A stretch of 20,916 nucleotides of DNA, from positions 1 through 20,916 of the forward strand of contig CAJUCC010000075.1 of assembly GCA_910585205.1 (NCBI GenBank). The letters are read 5' to 3'. Shown here piece after piece: positions 7,155 to 14,496 of the stretch. How positions within the stretch are numbered: the first letter of the stretch is position 1; each line of letters starts with the position of its first letter. This DNA comes from an uncultured Lachnospiraceae bacterium (GTDB lineage: Bacteria > Bacillota > Clostridia > Lachnospirales > Lachnospiraceae). Both the position numbers and the translations under genes were made by a program. The notes under the pieces were generated by a model. That model made no database searches and was not told the DNA's origin. It saw nothing but the letters and a program-made list of their open reading frames with translations.

Positions 7155-7916
7155 ATGGTCAGGATTATCATACATGGCTGTAACGGCCGTATGGGACAGT
7201 TTATCAGCAAACTGGCGGAGAGCGACAATGAGGTGGAGACGGCAGCGGGGGTGGATATTTTCACAGGGATTGCCAATCCGTACCCGGTGTTTACGGATAT
7301 ACGGGAATGTGACATCGATGCCGATGTCGTGATTGATTTTGCCTCTGCAAAGGCAGTTGACGGACTGCTGGATTATTGCGAAGAAAAAGGCATGGCGTGC
7401 GTGCTCTGCACGACCGGTTTGGATGAGACGCAGCTTGCCCGGGTGGAAGCGGTTTCCCGAAAGGCGGCAATTTTGAAATCGGCAAATATGTCCGTGGGGA
7501 TCAATCTGCTCTTTAAGTTGCTGGCGGAGGCGGCGCCGGTGCTGGCGGCAGCGGGATTTGATATGGAGATTGTGGAAAAGCATCACAATCAAAAACTGGA
7601 TGCGCCAAGCGGTACGGCGCTGGCGCTGGCCGATTCTCTGAACGGGGCGCTGGGAAATGCATACGAATATGTCTGTGACAGAAGCGTCAGGCGTGCGGTC
7701 CGTCCGGAGAAGGAGATCGGTATTTCCGCGGTACGGGGCGGCACGATTGTGGGAGAACACGATGTGATATTTGCGGGCCGTGACGAAGTAATCACCTTTT
7801 CTCACCAGGCATACTCCAGAGAGGTTTTCGCAAAGGGGGCGCTGCAGGCCGCAAAGTTTCTTTCCGGAAAGCCGGCCGGCTATTATAACATGCGGGATGT
7901 GATCGAAGGCAGATAA
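7155..7916 (+). CDS. dapB: 4-hydroxy-tetrahydrodipicolinate reductase
   Basis: This 253-residue cytosolic NAD(P)H-dependent enzyme reduces the product of DapA in the diaminopimelate/lysine pathway. It has the nucleotide-binding loop GCNGRMG at 8-14, CTTGLD at 85-90, and the catalytic/substrate segment EKHHNQKLDAPSGTA at 141-155 with His143/144 and Lys147. The C-terminal RGGTIVGEHDVIFAG and SREVFAKGALQAAKFL segments are also typical. The length is that of the short clostridial form. The frame opens at 7083, but the ATG at 7155 follows GAAGGAGA and begins at the nucleotide-binding strand. It is separated from dapA by three membrane-protein genes and lies 18 bases before fbp. Confidence 0.97.
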   Translation: MVRIIIHGCNGRMGQFISKLAESDNEVETAAGVDIFTGIANPYPVFTDIRECDIDADVVIDFASAKAVDGLLDYCEEKGMACVLCTTGLDETQLARVEAVSRKAAILKSANMSVGINLLFKLLAEAAPVLAAAGFDMEIVEKHHNQKLDAPSGTALALADSLNGALGNAYEYVCDRSVRRAVRPEKEIGISAVRGGTIVGEHDVIFAGRDEVITFSHQAYSREVFAKGALQAAKFLSGKPAGYYNMRDVIEGR

Positions 7917-7934
7917 AGCCATGGGGGACGGGTT

Positions 7935-9920
7935 ATGGAAAATGAAAAAATCGGAGAAAATCTGACAGAGATGGAACTGATGTATCTGAAAACGCTGGCA
8001 AGGCAGTATCCGACGATCGCCACGGCATCCACGGAGATCATCAATCTGCAGGCGATTTTAAATCTGCCGAAGGGGACGGAACATTTCCTGACAGATATAC
8101 ATGGCGAGTATGAGCAGTTTAACCATGTGCTGCGCAATGGCAGCGGCTCTGTAAAATATAAGATTGACGAGGAATTTGGCAATACGCTCAGCAGCCGGGA
8201 CAAAAAGAGCCTCGCCACGCTGATCTATTATCCGCAGGAAAAACTGGAACTGGTGATGCAGCAGGAGGATAATATCGAAGACTGGTACAAAATTACATTG
8301 CACAGACTGGTACAGATTACCAAGCGGGTATCTTCCAAATATACCCGTTCCAAAGTGCGGAAGGCGCTGCCGAAAGACTTTGCCTATATTATAGAAGAAC
8401 TGATTACCGAAAAAGCGGAAGTGCATGATAAAGAAGCCTATTACAATGAAATCATCCGTACGATTATCCGCATCGGCAGTGCGCCGGGGTTTATTATCGC
8501 GCTTGGCGAGCTGATACAGCGGCTGGTGATCGATCATCTGCATATTGTCGGGGACATTTATGACAGAGGACCCGGCCCGCACATCATCATGGAGACATTG
8601 CAAGAATATCATTCCGTGGATATACAGTGGGGCAATCATGACATGGTCTGGATGGGGGCGGCCAGCGGCCATCTCGCCTGCATTGCCACTGTGATACGGA
8701 TGGCGGCCCGCTATGGCAATCTGGATACGCTGGAGGACGGTTATGGCATCAACCTCATACCGCTTGTCACCTTTGCCATGGAGACATATCAAAATACAAA
8801 TTGTGACATCTTTGCCATCAAATACAATACAGATTATAATACCAAGGATCTGCGGATGGACATGATGATGCACAAGGCGATGGCCATTTTGCAGTTTAAG
8901 CTGGAAGGCCAGCTGATTAAGCGACACCCTGAGTTTTGCATGGATGACCGCCTGCTGCTTGACAAGATCGATTATGATAACGGCACGGTGTCGATCGGCG
9001 GCAGAGTGTATGCGATGAAGGATGTGGATTTTCCGACGGTAAATCCGGAGTGCCCCTATAAACTGACACCGGAAGAGTCTCAGCTGATGGAGCGTCTGCG
9101 GCAGGCGTTTGTCCACTGCGAAAAGCTGCAGCGTCATATCCGTTTCCTGTTTTCCAAAGGCGGTCTGTATAAGGTGCACAACTCCAACCTGCTCTACCAC
9201 GGCTGTGTGCCGATGGATGAGAACGGAAATTTCCGTAAAATGGAGATCGACGGCAGAGAATACGGAGGAAAGGCGCTGTATGATGTGCTGGAACATTACG
9301 CGCGGAAAGGTTTTTACAACCGGCATAATGTCTCCGAAAAGCGCAAAGGGCAGGACATGATCTGGTATATCTGGGCCGGACCGAATTCGCCGGTGTTCGG
9401 CAAGGACAAGATGGCGACTTTTGAGCGGTATTTTGTGGCGGAAAAGGAAACCCATACGGAAGTCAAAAACAGCTATTACCGTCTGACAGACAATGAGGAA
9501 GTTCTGAATAAAATTCTGCGGGAGTTTGGGCTGGACGAGACGAAGTCGCATATCGTAAACGGTCATGTGCCGGTGGAGCTGAAAAAGGGTGAGACACCGA
9601 TCAAATGCGGCGGCAAGTTGCTGATTATAGACGGAGGGTTTTCCAAAGCATATCAGGGCAAAACCGGAATCGCCGGCTATACGTTGATTTCCAATTCGCA
9701 CGGCATGCGCCTTGTGGCGCATGAGACATTCGAATCCAAGGAAGATGCGGTGCAGAAAGAGTCGGATATTTTCTCGGATTCGATTGTGATCGAAACGGCA
9801 GTCAACCGCCTGCGCGTCGCGGATACGGACATCGGAGCGGAGATTATGGAGAGCATCCGTCATCTGGAACTGCTGCTGCAGGCTTATCAGGACGGCAGCA
9901 TTGTGGAACGGGTAAAGTAA
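7935..9920 (+). CDS. fbp: Fructose-1,6-bisphosphatase class III
   Basis: This 661-residue protein is the Firmicutes-type class III fructose-1,6-bisphosphatase, a gluconeogenic enzyme unrelated to class I. It belongs to the calcineurin-like metallophosphoesterases. The metal-binding motifs are visible: TDIHGEYEQF with D54 and H56, GDIYDRGPGPH around D207, and GNHDM at 233-237. Further conserved blocks include YHGCVPMDENG, IWAGPNSPVFGKDKM, IVNGHVPV and GGFSKAYQGKTGIAGYTL. Length agrees with the family (about 640-670). The ribosome binding site is a G-rich run (GGGGGACGGG) weaker than its neighbours. It starts 18 bases after dapB and is probably co-transcribed with it; a terminator closes the unit. 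Confidence 0.97.
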   Translation: MENEKIGENLTEMELMYLKTLARQYPTIATASTEIINLQAILNLPKGTEHFLTDIHGEYEQFNHVLRNGSGSVKYKIDEEFGNTLSSRDKKSLATLIYYPQEKLELVMQQEDNIEDWYKITLHRLVQITKRVSSKYTRSKVRKALPKDFAYIIEELITEKAEVHDKEAYYNEIIRTIIRIGSAPGFIIALGELIQRLVIDHLHIVGDIYDRGPGPHIIMETLQEYHSVDIQWGNHDMVWMGAASGHLACIATVIRMAARYGNLDTLEDGYGINLIPLVTFAMETYQNTNCDIFAIKYNTDYNTKDLRMDMMMHKAMAILQFKLEGQLIKRHPEFCMDDRLLLDKIDYDNGTVSIGGRVYAMKDVDFPTVNPECPYKLTPEESQLMERLRQAFVHCEKLQRHIRFLFSKGGLYKVHNSNLLYHGCVPMDENGNFRKMEIDGREYGGKALYDVLEHYARKGFYNRHNVSEKRKGQDMIWYIWAGPNSPVFGKDKMATFERYFVAEKETHTEVKNSYYRLTDNEEVLNKILREFGLDETKSHIVNGHVPVELKKGETPIKCGGKLLIIDGGFSKAYQGKTGIAGYTLISNSHGMRLVAHETFESKEDAVQKESDIFSDSIVIETAVNRLRVADTDIGAEIMESIRHLELLLQAYQDGSIVERVK

Positions 9921-9947
9921 AAGCGCGCTGCTTTCCCGGGCAATAAA

Positions 9948-9983
9948 AAAAGGCTGTGGAAGGGATTGTCCCGACAGCCTTTT
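9948..9983. terminator. Bidirectional terminator between fbp and the lipoprotein gene
   Basis: AAAAGGCTGT (9948-9957) and ACAGCCTTTT (9974-9983) are perfect inverted repeats. The flanking A-run and T-run let it end both the fbp transcript and the convergent lipoprotein transcript. Confidence 0.85.
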
Positions 9984-9989
9984 ATGGTT

Positions 9990-10466
9990 TTATTGATTGT
10001 TATTGTTTCCCACAACATCGTTGGTAACGTCGGACACACCGTCAGCCGCATCGGATACGCCGTCGGCCAGATCGTCCACGACATCGCCCACGGCATTGCC
10101 GGCGTCCTCGACTACGGTTTCATTGCCGCCGTTGTCCGTTGTACTTGTGCTGCCTGCACCGCCTGTGCCGGAGCTGGTTCCCGTGCCGGCTTCTGCGCCG
10201 ACGCCCATGCCGTTGCCGGTATCTGCGTCTTCGGTCGTGTTATTGCCGGTTGTGTTATCACCGGCTGCGTTATCGGTATCCGTCTGGTCGTTTCCTGCGG
10301 TTGTGGAATCTGTGTTGTCATTGGAATCCGTACCGTTCGTATCCTCCGTAGTTGTTCCGTTTGCTGCTCCGTTCTGGTCGTCTTTTTTGCTGCCGCAGGC
10401 GGTAAGCGCCATACATAACAGCATGACAATAAGAGAGAAGGAGAGCAGTCTTACATACTTTTTCAT
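9990..10466 (-). CDS. Asp/Asn/Thr/Gly-rich lipoprotein
   Basis: The 158-residue protein starts with a lipoprotein signal peptide (MKKYVRLLSFSL, hydrophobic core, then the lipobox LTAC with the lipidated Cys at about 24). The mature part has almost no hydrophobic residues in its first 80 positions and is dominated by Asp, Asn, Thr and Gly, so it is probably disordered. The last 35 residues turn into a regular acidic pattern containing the exact seven-residue step ADGVSDA/ADGVSDV, which could form an amphipathic helix. I recognise no domain. The frame extends to 10586, but the ATG at 10466 has an AGGAGCGAT site and begins the signal peptide. It would be anchored on the outer face of the membrane. 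It is divergent from hisA. Confidence 0.78.
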   Translation of the reverse strand: MKKYVRLLSFSLIVMLLCMALTACGSKKDDQNGAANGTTTEDTNGTDSNDNTDSTTAGNDQTDTDNAAGDNTTGNNTTEDADTGNGMGVGAEAGTGTSSGTGGAGSTSTTDNGGNETVVEDAGNAVGDVVDDLADGVSDAADGVSDVTNDVVGNNNNQ

Positions 10467-10536
10467 AATATCGCTCCTTTTCACTGTGAAAATGTATATT
10501 GGTAGTATGTTTCTAATTACGGTTTTTATACATAAA

Positions 10537-10552
10537 AAATGAATTTTCATTT
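10537..10552. repeat. Small perfect palindrome in the hisA leader
   Basis: AAATGAA, TT, TTCATTT forms a perfect inverted repeat 15 bases before the hisA start and between the divergent lipoprotein and hisA genes. It could be an operator or a weak hairpin. I could not read a convincing promoter for either gene in 10467-10566. Confidence 0.35.
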
Positions 10553-10566
10553 GCGGGGAGGTTTTT

Positions 10567-11343
10567 ATGGAGTTTCGTCCATGCATTGATATTCATAACG
10601 GAAAGGTAAAGCAGATCGTCGGCTCCAGTCTGCGCGATGACGGGGACTGTGCCACGGAAAATTTTATTTCACGACACGATGCGGCATACTTTGCCCGGCT
10701 GTATCAGGAGCGGGGAATCCGGGGCGGTCATGTGATTTTGCTGAATCCGACGGAAAGCATCTATTATGAGGCGACGAAGCGGCAGGCGGTTTCTGCGCTC
10801 GCGGCATACCCGGGCGGCCTGCAGGCCGGCGGCGGCATTCATGCGGAAAATGCGGCCGCTTTTCTGGAGGCAGGCGCTTCCCATGTGATCGTCACTTCTT
10901 ATGTATTTCGGGACGGACAGATCGCATACGGCAATCTGGAACGGATTTGCCGGGAAGTGGGAAAGGAACGGCTTGTGCTCGATCTGAGCTGCAGAAAGAA
11001 AGACGGGACATATTATATTGTCACCGATCGCTGGCAGAAATATACGGACGTGGTGCTTGATCGGAAAACACTGGAATTTTTTGCCGGTTTTTGCAGTGAA
11101 TTTCTCATTCATGCCGTGGATGTGGAGGGAAAAGCGGAAGGGATTGAAACGGAGCTGGTCGCTTTGCTCGGGACATTTGACCGGATTCCGGTGACGTATG
11201 CCGGCGGCGTGCGCAGCTATGAAGATTTGCGGCTGTTAAAAGAAACAGGACACGGCCGGGTGCATGTCACTATCGGCAGTGCCCTGGATTTATTTGGCGG
11301 CAGCATGGAGCTGGAGCGCATTCTGGAAACGATTCGCTTATAA
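10567..11343 (+). CDS. hisA: HisA, eukaryotic-type phosphoribosylformimino-AICAR-phosphate isomerase
   Basis: This 258-residue TIM-barrel enzyme isomerises ProFAR to PRFAR in histidine synthesis. The sequence follows the fungal/plant His6 pattern and not ordinary bacterial HisA: RPCIDIHNGKVKQIVGSSL at 4-22 (catalytic D8), ENFISRHDAAYFARLY at 31-46, LQAGGGIH at 85-92, SHVIVTSYVF at 105-114, LVLDLSCRKKDG at 136-147 (second catalytic Asp D139), FLIHAVDVEGKAEGI, VTYAGGVRSYEDL and TIGSALDLFGG. An AICAR-pathway role therefore holds. It stands alone with no other his gene in the window. The start follows GGGGAGG. Its last six bases overlap the stop of the convergent lipoprotein gene. Confidence 0.92.
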   Translation: MEFRPCIDIHNGKVKQIVGSSLRDDGDCATENFISRHDAAYFARLYQERGIRGGHVILLNPTESIYYEATKRQAVSALAAYPGGLQAGGGIHAENAAAFLEAGASHVIVTSYVFRDGQIAYGNLERICREVGKERLVLDLSCRKKDGTYYIVTDRWQKYTDVVLDRKTLEFFAGFCSEFLIHAVDVEGKAEGIETELVALLGTFDRIPVTYAGGVRSYEDLRLLKETGHGRVHVTIGSALDLFGGSMELERILETIRL

Positions 11344-12300
11344 ATCGGTAACGGATTTACGCGGCGCTTCCTCTTCCGGTTCCGGCGGCATGGAAGCAGT
11401 GTAAGTGAGCGTAATGCTGCCGATCGGGTTTTCCTCTTCATCAAAGAAAGTGACAGTGAACGGGTCGTCACCGATCTGGTAGATTTTAATCTCCAGCTTT
11501 CCGTCCTGTACAAATTCCTTTTCGTTAAAACGCACCCGGTTTTCATCATAATTTTCAACACGGGCCATTGCGGCCGGCGGCCGTACGAGTATATCGGCGG
11601 AGAAGGTATCCCCGACAAAGACATCCGAGCCGTTCGGGCGGGAAGGAATCACGCCGAAGGCAGCCACGCCGTAACGCCATGTCGTATTGTCGGTTATCGG
11701 TTTGGAACGGATTGTGCCGTCCTGTGATGTGAACGCGCCTTCTTCCAGGTTGATATAATAGGCTTCGCCGGCGGCGGGAACGTCCTGCAGCCGGATAATC
11801 AGATGCGTACCCCCGTCCCATCCCAGAAGGTGGAAGGTGGAATCCTGTTCTCCGATCGTACATTTGTCCGTATCGTTGAGGTCGATTTCCTCGACAACGG
11901 AATCGTCCGCTGTCTTTCTGACAGTCAGCTTTCCGGTTCCAGGGATTACATTATGCCGTTTGAAATAAGCATGCAGCGTATTGCTGCCATATACCATATA
12001 ATAACCGTTTTCGTTGGGGGTGAAACTGACCGGACCGATGGAATCGGCTGCCAGACCCGTGTCGTCGGCCGCCGGCGTATTCTGTGCGGAATCGCCTGCG
12101 CCTGCCTGAGCGCCGTCCGCGTTCGGTACATCTGTGTCGTTTTGTGTCGCCGCATTTTCGGTTTCCGTGTTTTCTTCCGGTGTTTCCTGCTGACCGGTAC
12201 TTTCAGGCGCCTGCTGTGTCTGACCGGGCTGACTTCCACAGGCCGTTGTCTGCAGGATAAGAGCGGTGCAGAGCAGGGCTGCCGCGATCTTTTTTTTCAT
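11338..12300 (-). CDS. Uncharacterised lipoprotein with Gln/Thr/Glu/Asn-rich linker
   Basis: The 320-residue protein begins with a signal peptide ending QTTAC, an acceptable but not ideal lipobox, with the lipidated Cys at 21. A low-complexity linker (about 22-85, rich in Q, T, E, N, D, A) would span the cell wall. The remaining part (about 88-305) looks globular and beta-rich: NGYYMVYGSNTLHAYF, HLIIRLQDVPAAGEAYYINL, VFVGDTFSADILVRPP and FTVTFFDEEENPIGSITLTY, which suggests Ig-like or carbohydrate-binding-like sandwiches, but I recognise no family. The start has an AGAGGAGAC site eight bases upstream. The stop overlaps hisA by six bases. Its leader contains an intrinsic terminator immediately upstream, so it may be under attenuation control. 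Confidence 0.78.
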   Translation of the reverse strand: MKKKIAAALLCTALILQTTACGSQPGQTQQAPESTGQQETPEENTETENAATQNDTDVPNADGAQAGAGDSAQNTPAADDTGLAADSIGPVSFTPNENGYYMVYGSNTLHAYFKRHNVIPGTGKLTVRKTADDSVVEEIDLNDTDKCTIGEQDSTFHLLGWDGGTHLIIRLQDVPAAGEAYYINLEEGAFTSQDGTIRSKPITDNTTWRYGVAAFGVIPSRPNGSDVFVGDTFSADILVRPPAAMARVENYDENRVRFNEKEFVQDGKLEIKIYQIGDDPFTVTFFDEEENPIGSITLTYTASMPPEPEEEAPRKSVTDL

Positions 12301-12320
12301 TAATAGTCTCCTCTTTCTGG

Positions 12321-12354
12321 AAAAAAAGAACCAGCCGTTGCGACTGGTCCTTTT
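12321..12354 (-). terminator. Terminator hairpin 21 bases before the lipoprotein start
   Basis: Read on the minus strand, AAAAGGACCAG and CTGGTTCTTTT form an 11-pair stem (one G-U) with a nine-base loop, followed by a run of seven T. It could end the cold-shock transcript. It is so close to the lipoprotein ribosome binding site that an independent promoter downstream of it hardly fits, so it may be an attenuator. Confidence 0.75.
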
Positions 12355-12371
12355 CAGTTGCCATGCATCCG

Positions 12372-12395
12372 AAAGAAGCTGCCATTGGCAGCTTC
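12372..12395 (-). terminator. Second hairpin downstream of the cold-shock gene
   Basis: GAAGCTGCC (12375-12383) and GGCAGCTTC (12387-12395) are perfect inverted repeats with a three-base loop. On the minus strand only three T follow, so it is a weak terminator or a structural leader element. The stretch 12396-12500 is AT-rich and shows no gene. Confidence 0.5.
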
Positions 12396-12504
12396 CTTAG
12401 GGGTATAATCCGTTAAAACAATATTGCGTATTTCTAAAATAAAATGAATGGTTCGATCAATTTATATTAGGAAAGGCACATCGAAAAACCGATTATAGAG
12501 CCTG

Positions 12505-12524
12505 TTATAAGCAACAGCTTATAA
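12505..12524. repeat. Hairpin spanning the cold-shock gene stop codon
   Basis: TTATAAGC (12505-12512) and GCTTATAA (12517-12524) are perfect inverted repeats with an AACA loop. The right arm contains the stop codon and last codon of the cold-shock gene. There is no T-run, so it is more likely a 3' stability element than a terminator. Confidence 0.5.
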
Positions 12525-12719
12525 TTTGGTTACGTTGACTGCCTGAGGCCCTTTTTCACCGTTCACTACTTCGAACTCAACGGAAGCACCCTCTTCGAGA
12601 GATTTGAAACCTTCCATGTTTAATCCGGAGTAATGTACGAATACGTCATTTCCCTGCTCATCGGAAATGAATCCGTAACCTTTTTGGTTGTTAAACCACT
12701 TTACCGTACCTTTATTCAT
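12519..12719 (-). CDS. Cold-shock domain protein (CspA family)
   Basis: This 66-residue protein is one complete cold-shock domain, a small single-stranded nucleic-acid-binding beta barrel that acts as an RNA chaperone. It has the opening KGTVKWFNNQKGYGFI with RNP1 (KGYGFI, about 13-18), the RNP2 motif VFVHYS (about 26-31) and the closing GPQAVNVTKL. Length is typical (65-70). The start follows GGAGGTATCTGA. The gene is monocistronic in appearance, with hairpins downstream and a possible promoter about 50 bases upstream. It need not be cold-induced; many clostridia carry several constitutive copies. Confidence 0.96.
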   Translation of the reverse strand: MNKGTVKWFNNQKGYGFISDEQGNDVFVHYSGLNMEGFKSLEEGASVEFEVVNGEKGPQAVNVTKL

Positions 12720-12765
12720 TCAGATACCTCCACTATATATAGACTTGTCGCGTTGCAACAGTTAC

Positions 12766-12794
12766 AGGATAGCATATGTGCGGTAAAAAGTAAA
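12766..12794 (-). promoter_or_regulatory. Candidate promoter of the cold-shock gene
   Basis: On the minus strand TTTACT (12794-12789), 17 bases and TATCCT (12771-12766) would give a leader of about 40 bases. Each box matches consensus at four of six positions. The leader is too short for the long cold-responsive 5' UTR known from E. coli cspA. Confidence 0.4.
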
Positions 12795-12921
12795 GGAATA
12801 AAAAAAATTTTGCGGGCAGGCGCGTGCGCGGAATACCGGACCGGAATATTGACGACGTATGTCGAAAAGTGCCGGAAGAGTTCGCATTTGTGCATTCCGG
12901 GCGGAAACTCCCAGATAGAAT

Positions 12922-12950
12922 TTTACAAAATAAGAAATGTGTGATAGAAT
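12922..12950 (+). promoter_or_regulatory. Promoter of the LytM-like/bactofilin operon
   Basis: TTTACA (12922-12927), exactly 17 bases, and TAGAAT (12945-12950) match consensus at five of six positions each. Transcription would start near 12957, only about 16 bases before the GTG start. The remaining stretch 12720-12921 between the divergent genes shows nothing else. Confidence 0.75.
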
Positions 12951-12972
12951 GTACGCACGGAGGTGAAAATGA

Positions 12973-13752
12973 GTGGAATCCGGAAAGCATAAGAAAAGAG
13001 TTCGTTATACGGTAATGATTATTTCTGATTCGCCGTACGGAGGAACGCATCCTCTTTATCTGAAACAGGGGCTGATTGCAGTGGTTCTCTGTCTGATCCT
13101 TATTATTACGGCAGGATCGGCGGGCGCCGCGGTTTATCATTGGGCGGCATTAAAGAATGTGCAGACCCGGGAAGCAGAGCTGGAAAAGCAGGTAGAGGAG
13201 CTGACTGCGGCAAATCAGGAACTTACGATGGATAATGCAGAACTGTCTGACAAAGTTACGATTTTGAGCGATACGGTAACGCAGAATGCGGAGACACAGG
13301 AGGCGCAGGCCAGGGAAGAAGAGGAGAAGAAAGTTCCCAAAGATTTCCCGCTGGCTGGCGCGGCAGTAATTTTGAAAAGTTCCGAGACGCCGGTGGAAAC
13401 GGCGGCCGGAGAAGACGGGGAGACACCGGAGGTGGAGCCTGCTTTGCAGGAGACGGATCCGATTGTGGTATTTTCCGCATCGGCAGGTACGAAGGTGGTA
13501 GCGGCGGCCGGCGGTGTCGTGGCTTCTGTTGAGGAGGATGCCATTTACGGACAGCGGATTACGATCGATCACGGAAACGGGTATATGTCCATTTACCGGG
13601 TGGCTTCCAGTCCGCAGGTGAATCAGGGCGATGAAGTACAGCCAGGGGATACTTTATATGAGATGCAGTCACCGGATGAAAGATTTGGCTATCAGATTAC
13701 ACAGGAAGGTACGTTGATAGATCCGCTGGATCTGTTGGAAGTATACGGATAG
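12973..13752 (+). CDS. Membrane-anchored LytM/M23-like protein lacking catalytic residues
   Basis: This 259-residue protein has a short basic cytoplasmic head, one membrane helix (about 33-57), an extracytoplasmic coiled coil (about 62-118), an acidic linker and a C-terminal domain (about 164-258). The C-terminal domain follows the LytM/M23 fold pattern: VVAAAGGVVASVEEDAIYGQ, ITIDHGNGYMSIYRVAS, VNQGDEVQPGDTLYEM. Active M23 enzymes need zinc ligands in HxxxD and HxH motifs. Here only His200 aligns, the YxHL motif reads IYRV, and HLHFE is replaced by FGYQI. It is therefore probably a non-catalytic LytM protein like EnvC or NlpD, which bind or activate other hydrolases. The GTG start is chosen because GGAGGTGA precedes it. 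A bactofilin gene follows after ten bases. Confidence 0.83.
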   Translation: MESGKHKKRVRYTVMIISDSPYGGTHPLYLKQGLIAVVLCLILIITAGSAGAAVYHWAALKNVQTREAELEKQVEELTAANQELTMDNAELSDKVTILSDTVTQNAETQEAQAREEEEKKVPKDFPLAGAAVILKSSETPVETAAGEDGETPEVEPALQETDPIVVFSASAGTKVVAAAGGVVASVEEDAIYGQRITIDHGNGYMSIYRVASSPQVNQGDEVQPGDTLYEMQSPDERFGYQITQEGTLIDPLDLLEVYG

Positions 13753-13762
13753 GAGGGGAACC

Positions 13763-14323
13763 ATGTTAAAAAAGAAAGAAAACAACGACGCGCAGTACAC
13801 AAAGATCAAAAGTATCATCGGGCAGGATGCCGTATTTGAAGGCACCCTGCACGCAAAAGAAACGACAAGGGTGGATGGGCTGATCAAAGGCGATGTGAAG
13901 ATCGACACCATACTGGTACTGGGAATTACCGGTAAAATCGTAGGCAATGTGCATGCGGCTACGATTATGATAGGCGGAACCGTGGAAGGTGATCTGGTTG
14001 CAACGGAAAAGATCACCATTTCCGGTTCCGGAAATGTGACCGGTAATATCCATACGAAGAAACTGGTCGTAGATGAGAACGCTGTATTCTTCGGCCAGTG
14101 CTTTATGGGTGACAATGTACCGAAGATGGAAGAGAAAGCCGTAAAAGAGGAAGAGAAGCCTGTAAAGGCGGAAGCTCCCGCGCCCGCAGAAAAGCCGAAA
14201 ACCTTTAAAGTTAAACCCGCGGAGCCTGCAGAGTTCTCCCGGCCGAGACCGCGCAGACCGGAGCCGGTGGAAGAACACGAGGCTGTGGATGAGAAAGACG
14301 ATGTGAAAACGGTAAAAATATAG
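13763..14323 (+). CDS. Bactofilin (polymer-forming cytoskeletal protein)
   Basis: The 186-residue protein has a bactofilin beta-helix domain at about 15-115, with the repeating hydrophobic/glycine pattern of the family: SIIGQDAVFEGTLHA, TRVDGLIKGDVKID, VLGITGKIVGNVHAATIMI, GTVEGDLVATEKITISGSG, VTGNIHTKKLVVDENAVFFG. A charged Lys/Glu/Pro/Ala-rich tail (about 118-186) is probably disordered. Bactofilins polymerise without nucleotide and position cell-wall enzymes, often at the membrane. The start follows AGGAGGGGAACC. It lies ten bases after the degenerate LytM gene, matching the known pairing of bactofilins with M23 proteins, and it ends at a strong terminator. Confidence 0.93.
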   Translation: MLKKKENNDAQYTKIKSIIGQDAVFEGTLHAKETTRVDGLIKGDVKIDTILVLGITGKIVGNVHAATIMIGGTVEGDLVATEKITISGSGNVTGNIHTKKLVVDENAVFFGQCFMGDNVPKMEEKAVKEEEKPVKAEAPAPAEKPKTFKVKPAEPAEFSRPRPRRPEPVEEHEAVDEKDDVKTVKI

Positions 14324-14368
14324 ATTCGATACATAGGAGCCGCGGCTCCCGGCTGTTGATGAAAAAAC

Positions 14369-14408
14369 AAAAAAGATTCCCGGATCGTGATTTGCGGGAA
14401 TCTTTTTT
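14369..14408. terminator. Strong bidirectional terminator between bactofilin and yerC
   Basis: AAAAAAGATTCCCG (14369-14382) and CGGGAATCTTTTTT (14395-14408) are perfect 14-base inverted repeats with a 12-base loop. It serves the bactofilin operon on the plus strand and the convergent yerC transcript on the minus strand. Confidence 0.92.
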
Positions 14409-14446
14409 ATTACAGCGGGAAACTGCTCTGCAGTCCATGCGCGCAG

Positions 14447-14472
14447 CGAATCGCAGAAATGCGGTTCGTTTT
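14447..14472 (+). terminator. Second hairpin with GAAA tetraloop
   Basis: CGAATCGCA (14447-14455) and TGCGGTTCG (14460-14468) pair with one G-U around a GAAA tetraloop and are followed by four T. It could be a backup terminator for the bactofilin operon. It lies just past the end of yerC. Confidence 0.55.
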
Positions 14473-14496
14473 ATGACACGGGATATTTCCGTGCAT

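Noticed and set aside
8058..9863. A 601-codon open frame on the minus strand
   Set aside because: It is antisense to fbp along its whole length, has no ribosome binding site and reads as unstructured His/Arg/Gln-rich sequence, so it is a shadow of the fbp codon pattern.
12385..12409. TTGGCA and TATAAT on the plus strand as a promoter
   Set aside because: The spacing is 13 bases, too short for a sigma-A promoter, and no gene follows on that strand.
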